NCBI GenBank assembly: GCA_964354135.1
Contig: CAYGZA010000042.1
Coordinates: forward strand, 1-29,151
Direction: 5' to 3'
DNA from: CAYGZA01 sp964354135
Lineage (GTDB): Bacteria; Planctomycetota; Planctomycetia; Pirellulales; Thermoguttaceae
DNA length: 29,151 nt
Shown here: positions 16,343 through 22,162 of the stretch, one piece after another
How positions within the stretch are numbered: position 1 is the stretch's first letter
Layout: each line of letters starts with the position of its first letter
Translations under genes and position numbers: made by a program
The notes under the pieces: model-generated
The model's database searches: none
What the model saw: only the letters and a program-made list of their open reading frames with translations
Told to the model about the DNA's origin: nothing

Positions 16343-16390
16343 TCCATCACCGGCCAGATGCTGACAGTGGATAGCGGGCTGACGGCGTGA
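16343..16390 (+). pseudogene. Decayed 3' end of a short-chain dehydrogenase/reductase gene
   Basis: The plus strand reads SITGQMLTVDSGLTA followed by TGA at 16388-16390. This is the near-universal C-terminal ending of FabG-like short-chain dehydrogenases (xxITGQxLxVDGGxxx). The sequence before it does not continue the family, so only the last 15 codons survive. It abuts the minus-strand remnant at about 16340, marking a rearrangement junction. Confidence 0.65.
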
Positions 16391-16608
16391 GAGGCCTCCG
16401 TAGACCGGCCAATCTGCCTAGAACCAAAATCACGCCAAGGACGCATTGACAGGTCGGAAAAGCCCCGCTACGTAGTCACGGATTGGCAGGAGCGGTGGCA
16501 AACAGGGTAATCTGGGGTATTCGGAGGATGCCGCTTCTGTTCTCCAGTTGACGCAGGCCATATCGAGGCTGCTCCCCAAACGGTGCGGTTTCGTGGAAGA
16601 GGGTCGTA
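16391..16608. other. Region before the tolC-like gene with a candidate promoter
   Basis: No gene is visible here. TTGACA at 16446-16451 is a perfect -35 word, and 17 bases later comes TACGTA (16469-16474), a weak -10 word. Together they could drive the efflux gene starting at 16609. With the two remnants to the left, this completes the 388-base gene-poor stretch from 16221. Confidence 0.35.
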
Positions 16609-18009
16609 ATGGTCACAGTCGCTGTGAGATGGAGATTGGCCTGTTTTTTGGCACCGGCTCTTAGTCTACTCGCGCGAGGAGCCGTAGCAGAGCCCGGGAA
16701 AGAAGCGCCCGCCAGCCCGACCCCCATGCTCTCGCTCCAGTGGGTGCTAAGCGAAGTGCGGAGCAACAATCCTGCCCTCAAGGCCGCCCGCGCCAATTGG
16801 CAAGCGATGGTCGCCAGGGTGCCGCAGGCGCGTGCCTGGCAGGACCCGAAGGCGGGCCTGGATATCGAAGGCTACGGGACCACTCGTTCGGAAGCCTTCA
16901 CTGATATCGAGTGGATGATTGCGCAAAGCTTGCCGCTGTCGGGCAGGAATCGCCAGCGCGCTCGAGCCGCGTCTGCCGAGGCCGAGGCAGCACTGGCTGA
17001 GGTGCGCCGCCGCGAAATCGATCTGATCGCCCGTGCCCGTGCCGCCTATTACCGCTACGCCAACGCCCATGCTCAACTCGAGCTGAACCGCAAGAACGAA
17101 ACCTTGCTCAACGAAATCGCCGAACTCGCCCGCGAGAAGCTCCGGACCGGCAAACGCACCGAAGCAGATGCGCTGGCCGCAGAGGCCGAAGTGGCCGAAC
17201 TGCTGGAACGCCGGCTCGATATCGAACAGGAAATCTCGGACCAACAATCCGAGCTCAACGTGTTGATGAACCGCCCCGCCCATGGGGAACTCGGACGCCC
17301 CCTCAATCTCGTCTTCAAACCGCTGGTATTACCCCGCTACGCCCCACCGCCCTCCCTGCACGGGCCGGGCGAGATTCAGTTCAGCTTAAACTGGCCCCTG
17401 TTCCAGCAGCAGATGCAGTCGCTGGCGGTGGCGGAGAGGCCGGAACTGCTTGGCGCGCAGAACAGGATTCAAGCCAGCGAGGCCGGCTACAGCCACGCCA
17501 GGCGGGCATGGATTCCCGATCCCGAATTCCGCGTCGAAGTGCGACAGTTCAACGGCGCGGCCGGAGGCATGAGCGAATATGACGTCGGTCTGTTTTTCGA
17601 TATCCCTTGGGCCAATCGTGGCAAATACAAAGCCGCCGTGGAGGAGGCGAGCAGAAATCTGGCAACCGCCCGGCACAACCTGGCCGCACTCCAAAGCGAA
17701 GCGCTAGGGATGGTGCGCAACCAGGTGAAGAAGATCGAGACCCTGCAAAATCACTACGAGTTTCATCGCGACAGAATAGTGCCTCTGTGGCAGCAGACAG
17801 CGCGGGCGGCTCGACCGGCTTACGCCGCCGACCAGGTCACGGTCCTGGAACTTCTTACCCCCCAACGCCAACTGTGGAAGGCCGAGTCCGTGCTGCAACA
17901 TCATCTGGCCGATTATTGGAGTGCTGTCGCCGAACTGGAAGCCGTCGTTGGTGCCAGTTTTCAATCCCCTTCGGCGGTCCAAGAGCCGCCTCAATCATTC
18001 GAAAGGTGA
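16609..18009 (+). CDS. TolC/CusC-type outer-membrane efflux protein
   Basis: This 466-residue protein has a signal peptide (residues 1-27, ending LARGAVA-EPG) and then the two-fold repeated long helical pairs of the OEP family. The first half has LQWVLSEVRSNNPALKAARANW, AQSLPLSGRNRQRARAASAEAE and REKLRTGKRTEADALAAEAEV. The second half has RPELLGAQNRIQASEAGYSHAR, DVGLFFDIPWANRGKYKAAV and YAADQVTVLELLTPQRQLW. Such proteins form a trimeric channel that takes substrate from an RND or MacB-type pump with a periplasmic adaptor. The pattern is nearest to CusC/CzcC metal-efflux channels, but no pump or adaptor gene follows, so the substrate is unknown. GAGGG lies close before the ATG. Its stop is 4 bases before the next start, indicating co-transcription with the ASPIC/UnbV gene. 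It may be transferred DNA. Confidence 0.88.
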   Translation: MVTVAVRWRLACFLAPALSLLARGAVAEPGKEAPASPTPMLSLQWVLSEVRSNNPALKAARANWQAMVARVPQARAWQDPKAGLDIEGYGTTRSEAFTDIEWMIAQSLPLSGRNRQRARAASAEAEAALAEVRRREIDLIARARAAYYRYANAHAQLELNRKNETLLNEIAELAREKLRTGKRTEADALAAEAEVAELLERRLDIEQEISDQQSELNVLMNRPAHGELGRPLNLVFKPLVLPRYAPPPSLHGPGEIQFSLNWPLFQQQMQSLAVAERPELLGAQNRIQASEAGYSHARRAWIPDPEFRVEVRQFNGAAGGMSEYDVGLFFDIPWANRGKYKAAVEEASRNLATARHNLAALQSEALGMVRNQVKKIETLQNHYEFHRDRIVPLWQQTARAARPAYAADQVTVLELLTPQRQLWKAESVLQHHLADYWSAVAELEAVVGASFQSPSAVQEPPQSFER

Positions 18010-18013
18010 TGAC

Positions 18014-19471
18014 ATGATCAGATTCTTCCTCCAGATTATTGCGATCATCGCGATGGGCGCTCTGAACCTGGTTGATCCGGTTCAGGCCCACACGTCTGAG
18101 GCCTCCAAATCCACCCCCGGCACGCAGCGGATGGCCGAACGCCTGGAGAAAATCATCCGAAGCATCGACCCGCTCCAGAATCCATGGATGAACGACGAGC
18201 GGGCTGTGAAGTACGGAGAGCTCTTGGCGAAAGCCACGAAGTTGACGGATATCGTGGAGCTGCAAGCCCTGACGGCTCAGGAGCTCCTCCTCGCGGGCCG
18301 GACAGGGGAAGCGATTCAGGCGTTAGGCAAGTTGGAGCAGTTGATCAGGCAGAATCCAACTTTGATGGACCCTAGAAACCTGTCGGCCCTGCGCATCTAT
18401 CAAGCCAGTTGTCATCTCCGTCAGGCAGTGGACGACAATTGCCGAGGGGCCAATCACAACGCTGATTCCTGCCTGCTGCCGATCAGCGGCGCCGGCGTTC
18501 ATAGAAACCAACGGGGCGCACGGGCCGCCATTGAGGTCTTGACCACCCATTTGAATACAGTACCCAAAGGTCAGAGACATCTGAGAGCGGAATGGCTGTT
18601 GAACCTCGCCTACATGTACTTGGGCCAATACCCGGATCAAGTGCCGCGGCAGTGGCTTATCGATCCCAAACTCTTTGCACCGGAATACGACATCAAGCGT
18701 TTTCCCGACCTGGCTCCGACGTTGGGCTTGGATGTGGATGACTTGGCGGGAGGCAGCATCATGGAAGATTTCGACGGCGACGGGCTTCTGGACGTCATGG
18801 CGTCCTCCTGGGCACTACGGGGGCAGTTGCGGCTGTTCCACAACAATGGGAATGGCACGTTTAGCGAATGGACGCAGCGGGCGGGGCTAACGGGTGAAGT
18901 GGGCGGGTTGAACATCGTGCAAACCGACTACAACAACGACGGCCATCCCGACGTGCTGGTCTTGCGTGGGGCATGGATGGGGCCGCTCGGGCGCTTTCCC
19001 AATTCGCTCTTGCGCAACAACGGCGACGGGACCTTTACGGACGTCACGGAAGAGGCTGGCCTGTTGAGTTTCCATCCGACCCAGACGGCTGTCTGGTTTG
19101 ATTACAATGGCGACGGCTGGCTGGACCTGTTCATCGGCAATGAATCGACTGGGGACGACGTTCATCCGTGTGAACTGTACCGGAACAATGGAGATGGGAC
19201 TTTTGCCGAATGCGCGGCTCAGATGGGCATTGCGGTGGTGGAGTTTGTCAAAGGCGTGGCGAGTGGCGACTTCAACAATGATCGCTGGCCCGACCTTTAC
19301 CTCTCAATCCTGGGGAAGCCGAATATTTTGTATCGCAACGACGGCCCGGCCGGTGCAGACAAGTCACCCAAGGCGCGGTGGAAGTTTACGGATGTAAGCC
19401 TCGCCGCTGGGGTGACAGAACCGATCGGCAGTTTTCCGACTTGGTTTTGGGACTATGACAATGACGGCTGA
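18014..19471 (+). CDS. VCBS/FG-GAP repeat protein, N-terminal part, cut by an in-frame TGA
   Basis: This 485-codon frame begins with a signal peptide (MIRFFLQIIAIIAMGALNLVDPVQA). A helical, TPR-like region follows (about residues 35-230). From about 250 there are repeated calcium-binding FG-GAP/VCBS blades: DFDGDGLLDV, DYNNDGHPDV, DYNGDGWLDLF, DFNNDRWPDLY and DYDNDG at the very end. TGA (19469-19471) stands exactly where the Trp of the blade motif DNDGWTDIF is expected, and the same frame continues for 270 codons. The gene was therefore a single 755-residue ASPIC/UnbV protein and the stop is most simply a TGG-to-TGA change. The ATG at 18014 has GAAAGGTG before it, overlapping the end of the tolC-like gene. 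Its role is likely as an exported beta-propeller binding protein. Confidence 0.82.
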   Translation: MIRFFLQIIAIIAMGALNLVDPVQAHTSEASKSTPGTQRMAERLEKIIRSIDPLQNPWMNDERAVKYGELLAKATKLTDIVELQALTAQELLLAGRTGEAIQALGKLEQLIRQNPTLMDPRNLSALRIYQASCHLRQAVDDNCRGANHNADSCLLPISGAGVHRNQRGARAAIEVLTTHLNTVPKGQRHLRAEWLLNLAYMYLGQYPDQVPRQWLIDPKLFAPEYDIKRFPDLAPTLGLDVDDLAGGSIMEDFDGDGLLDVMASSWALRGQLRLFHNNGNGTFSEWTQRAGLTGEVGGLNIVQTDYNNDGHPDVLVLRGAWMGPLGRFPNSLLRNNGDGTFTDVTEEAGLLSFHPTQTAVWFDYNGDGWLDLFIGNESTGDDVHPCELYRNNGDGTFAECAAQMGIAVVEFVKGVASGDFNNDRWPDLYLSILGKPNILYRNDGPAGADKSPKARWKFTDVSLAAGVTEPIGSFPTWFWDYDNDG

Positions 19472-19483
19472 ACGGACATTTTT

Positions 19484-20281
19484 GTGTCCGGCTACAAATT
19501 TGGAGGCGTGGATCTGGTGTTTGCCGATTACTTGGGCATGCAGAACCCTTCGGAACGGCCGCGACTTTACCACAACAATCACGACGGCACCTTTACGGAT
19601 GTGACCCGTCCGGCCGGTCTCTACCGGAACCTGCTGGCCATGGGCGCCAACTATGGAGACCTGGACAACGACGGCTTTCTGGATTTCTACGTGGGCACAG
19701 GGGATCCGGATTTCACCACTCTGGTTCCCAATCGGATGTTTCGCAATGCCGCGGGCCGGTTCTTTCTGGAGGTGACGACCTCTGGCGGCTTCGGCCATCT
19801 GCAAAAAGGGCACGGAATTTCCTTCGGCGACCTGGATAACGACGGCGACCAGGACATTCACGCGGTGATGGGGGGAGCTTTCACGGGCGATCGTTTCTGC
19901 AACGCACTGTTTGAAAACCCCGGTCACGGCAATCACTGGATCACGCTCAAGCTGGAACGTGTGAAGTCGAACCGGGCCGCCCTTGGAGCGCGGATCAAGG
20001 TCATTGTGGAGAACCCAAACGGCGAGCGGGCGATTTACAAGACGGTGAGCACGGGCGGCAGCTTTGGGGCGTCCCCGCTTCGCCAGGAAATTGGGCTGGG
20101 AGACGCCAAGTCAATCAAGGCCGTGGAAGTTTTCTGGCCTGTCACCGGCAAAACGCAAGTACTGAAAAACCTGACGCTGGACCAGTTCTACCGTGTTCGA
20201 GAGGGCGACACCGGAGCGGTTCCGTGGAAGCTTAAAACGTTCAAGCTGGCTTCGGGCCCGGCCAAAACAGCGGCTCGCTGA
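19484..20281 (+). CDS. VCBS/ASPIC-UnbV protein, C-terminal part (downstream of the in-frame stop)
   Basis: This continues the frame of the preceding gene. Codons resume at 19472 (TDIFVSGYKFGG), and the first possible start is the GTG at 19484. It holds two more blades (DLDNDGFLDFYVG, DLDNDGDQDIHAVMGG) and a complete ASPIC/UnbV domain at the end (KTVSTGGSFGASPLRQEIGL, then VEVFWPVTGKTQVLKN and YRVREG). No signal peptide and no clear ribosome-binding site are present. An independent product would stay in the cytoplasm as half a propeller, so it is probably not functional unless the TGA is read through. The sequence shows no further damage, which points to a recent mutation or a base error. Confidence 0.75.
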   Translation: MSGYKFGGVDLVFADYLGMQNPSERPRLYHNNHDGTFTDVTRPAGLYRNLLAMGANYGDLDNDGFLDFYVGTGDPDFTTLVPNRMFRNAAGRFFLEVTTSGGFGHLQKGHGISFGDLDNDGDQDIHAVMGGAFTGDRFCNALFENPGHGNHWITLKLERVKSNRAALGARIKVIVENPNGERAIYKTVSTGGSFGASPLRQEIGLGDAKSIKAVEVFWPVTGKTQVLKNLTLDQFYRVREGDTGAVPWKLKTFKLASGPAKTAAR

Positions 20282-20603
20282 TCCACTTCAATCGGGCAGG
20301 AGCGGCTACTTCGGGGATGCAAAGACCGCTATGGGGCAATCGGGGGTAACGGTGTGGGCGCGTACGTTCTACGGGACCGCCGGGGGGAAATCATCCGCAT
20401 CGTGCAAGCGCAGCGATCTACGTTCCTCTGCCCGGCGTGCCAGCGCCCGCGGCGAAGCCGGCGCCCCGCGAATCCCGGCAGGCAGGCGAGCATCGCTCCG
20501 AGGTAGTGGCGCCTTGACGCGAGAGTCCCCATCCCTTCCACTAATAGAACGCACCAGGGAGTTTGAGGCTTCCCAGGAGGGCGTGCATTCGGGAGACTTG
20601 CGC
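20282..20603. other. Gene-poor stretch holding a decayed mutM fragment
   Basis: Apart from the zinc-finger remnant described separately, these 322 bases hold no recognisable gene. The final part (about 20520-20600) is the leader of the cytochrome-like gene at 20604, with GGGAG at 20591-20595 as its ribosome-binding site. Confidence 0.5.
20387..20446 (+). pseudogene. Decayed zinc-finger tail of formamidopyrimidine-DNA glycosylase (MutM/Fpg)
   Basis: The plus strand reads EIIRIVQAQRSTFLCPACQR here. It matches the C-terminal half of the Fpg/Nei zinc finger (xIxRxVxxxRSTxxCPxCQ), including its second CxxC pair. The first CxxC pair is missing. An upstream fragment FYGTAGG in another frame may correspond to the YGRxGxPC segment. 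The rest of the enzyme is absent, and the frame runs on past the normal C-terminus to a TAG at about 20505. It is a gene remnant. Confidence 0.65.
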
Positions 20604-21044
20604 ATGAAGAAGGCATTGAAGAAGGCATGGTTGTGGGCGATCGGAGGGGCCTTTGCGGTCGGCATCCTGTTGTGGCTGAGCGGCGGGACGGCGGAGGCAG
20701 ACCCGGCGTTCCGGGCCGAGTTCATCGCCAAGTACGTGAAGCCCGACAGCAAGGATGCGAAGGAGAAAGCCTTTGCCGAGGCGTGCGAGAAGGCCAGGTG
20801 TTACGTTTGCCACGTCGGCGCGAGCAGGAAGAACCGGAACGTCTACGGCCAGGCGCTGGCCAAGCTGCTGAAGCGCGAGACGGATCGGCAAGACAAGAAG
20901 AAGATCCAGGCGGCCCTGGACAAGGTCGCCACGATGAAAGCCAAGCCCGGCGACCCGAAATCCCCGACCTTCGGCGACCTGATCAAGGCCGGCAAGCTCC
21001 CCGGAGGAGAGCCGAAGGAGAAGGAGGACGAGAAGGAGGAGTGA
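20604..21044 (+). CDS. Small exported protein with one CXXCH heme motif
   Basis: This is a 146-residue protein. Residues 1-33 form a signal peptide or anchor (MKKALKKAWLWAIGGAFAVG, with a hydrophobic core ending GGTAEADP). CYVCHVG at about residues 71-77 is a CXXCH motif able to bind c-type heme covalently in the periplasm, in the context FAEACEKARCYVCHVGASRK. The rest is highly charged and lysine-rich, with an acidic, low-complexity C-terminus (GGEPKEKEDEKEE). Only one motif is present and no distal Met ligand is obvious apart from VATMKAK. I recognise small planctomycete proteins of this sort as conserved hypotheticals and know no function. The ATG at 20604 follows GGGAG by 8 bases. The frame is open further upstream, but that stretch runs through the mutM remnant. 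Confidence 0.78.
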   Translation: MKKALKKAWLWAIGGAFAVGILLWLSGGTAEADPAFRAEFIAKYVKPDSKDAKEKAFAEACEKARCYVCHVGASRKNRNVYGQALAKLLKRETDRQDKKKIQAALDKVATMKAKPGDPKSPTFGDLIKAGKLPGGEPKEKEDEKEE

Positions 21045-21092
21045 AGCATCGGGTGGCGTGCCCACGCGCCAGGCGGGCATGGTCTACGGCCG

Positions 21093-21158
21093 ACATGGCG
21101 ACGCAAGCGACGCCATGCCACCCCTGAACATGGCGACGCAAGCCACGCCATGCCACCC
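21093..21158. repeat. Two tandem 31-bp hairpin repeats between convergent genes
   Basis: Units at 21093-21123 and 21128-21158 differ at a single position and are 35 bases apart. Each has CATGGCG and CGCCATG arms around a 10-base loop, so each can fold as a hairpin. They lie between the 3' ends of the genes at 20604-21044 and 21168-21953 and could act as terminators. The word is of a dispersed-repeat type. Confidence 0.8.
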
Positions 21159-21167
21159 GGGCGTGAA

Positions 21168-21953
21168 TCAGTAGGGGTGGAGCCCCTGGAGCTTCTTTGC
21201 GGCGGAGGCGGCGGGCAGCTCGTAGCGGATCAGCCGAGGGGAACTCTTGACCTCGATGCCGCCGAGCTTCGCGTCCCAGAGCCACGTCCATTTGCGCAGC
21301 TCATCGCGGTGCACAATGACGCGGTGCATCACCCGGGTCCGCCGCTCCTTGGCCCAGCCGCCGTACTGCCAGGAGTACTGCCAGATCTCGAACCGCATGG
21401 TGGCCGCGCCGGGGAAGTCGCCCTCGTAGCTGGTCGGCTTGTCGCGGATGAGCATCACCAGCACGCGGACCGGGTCCTTTTCCGCCTTGCCCCCGCCGAC
21501 GTAGAGCGGCACCACCTTGTTCTCATACGCGGGCGACTTCTTGATGTCGTCGGCGATGAAGTCCCGGGTTTCCTCGTCGGTGGTCGCGCTGCCCGGGTAG
21601 AAGGGGTCGAACTCCAGCACGGGGGCAAACACGAATCCCTCGATGCGGACCCGCTGGCCGGACAGGATCACCAGGTCGTACTTGCCGGGCGGCAGGTCCT
21701 TGAAGACCCACTGGCTGTCGCCCGCCTTGGCGGCGGTGTAGTCGACCTCGGGGGCATCGATCTTGGCCTTCGGGTTGACCTTCTTGCGGAGGTTGCCGTC
21801 TTCGTCCCAGCGGTTGAATGCCCCGACGAACGTGACTTTCTCACCGCCGGGGATCTCGACCGTCACTTTCGCGGCCCAAGACGCGGGGGGAAGGACGACC
21901 AAAGCGGCCAGGAGCGGCAGACTCAACGTCATCGACCGGCAGGCAGCTCGCAT
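21168..21953 (-). CDS. Exported beta-rich protein of unknown function
   Basis: This 261-residue protein has a signal peptide (MRAACRSMTLSLPLLAALVV, cleaved after LPPASWA). The mature part begins AKVTVEIPGGEKVTFVGAFNRWDEDG, a beta-sandwich start that recalls carbohydrate-binding or glycogen-branching-type 'FVGxFNxW' segments. The segment LPPGKYDLVILSGQRVRIEGF is a further beta unit of the carboxypeptidase-regulatory kind. The C-terminal half (TTDEETRDFIADDIKKS onward) is not recognised. ATG 21953 is preferred over an in-frame GTG at 21986 because GAGGTC precedes it by 7 to 8 bases and the upstream GTG lies in a repeat. The role is unknown. It is probably a secreted or periplasmic structural or binding protein, and it runs convergent to the cytochrome-like gene. 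Confidence 0.75.
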   Translation of the reverse strand: MRAACRSMTLSLPLLAALVVLPPASWAAKVTVEIPGGEKVTFVGAFNRWDEDGNLRKKVNPKAKIDAPEVDYTAAKAGDSQWVFKDLPPGKYDLVILSGQRVRIEGFVFAPVLEFDPFYPGSATTDEETRDFIADDIKKSPAYENKVVPLYVGGGKAEKDPVRVLVMLIRDKPTSYEGDFPGAATMRFEIWQYSWQYGGWAKERRTRVMHRVIVHRDELRKWTWLWDAKLGGIEVKSSPRLIRYELPAASAAKKLQGLHPY

Positions 21954-21979
21954 GGGAATGACCTCGGGGCGGGAAGCGG

Positions 21980-22160
21980 GTTTCACGCAAAGGCGGAAAG
22001 GCGCGAAAGGGGATTGAACGGGAAGTGGGTTTCACGCAAAGGAGCAAAGGGGCAAAGGTGTAAAGGGGCAGAGGTATGAAGGAGTAAAGGTGTAAAGGGG
22101 CAGAGGGGTAAGGGTGGAAAGGTGCAAGGGTGCGAAGGTGCGAAGGGGCAAGGGGGGATT
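21980..22160. repeat. Purine-rich degenerate tandem repeat (GCAAAGG-type)
   Basis: About 180 bases of irregular 7- to 10-base units such as GCAAAGG, GTAAAGG, GCAGAGG and GCGAAGG fill the gap between the minus-strand genes ending at 22163 and starting at 21953. The word GGGTTTCACGCAAAGG occurs twice (about 21979 and 22027). The strand bias is extreme, with almost no C or T on the plus strand after 22030. Confidence 0.8.
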
Positions 22161-22162
22161 CG

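Noticed and set aside
19469..19471. Selenocysteine at the in-frame TGA
   Set aside because: The position is a conserved Trp in the FG-GAP blade motif, the family is not a selenoprotein family, and I see no convincing SECIS-like stem directly after it.
21980..22160. Possible CRISPR array
   Set aside because: The units are short, degenerate and without constant repeats or unique spacers.
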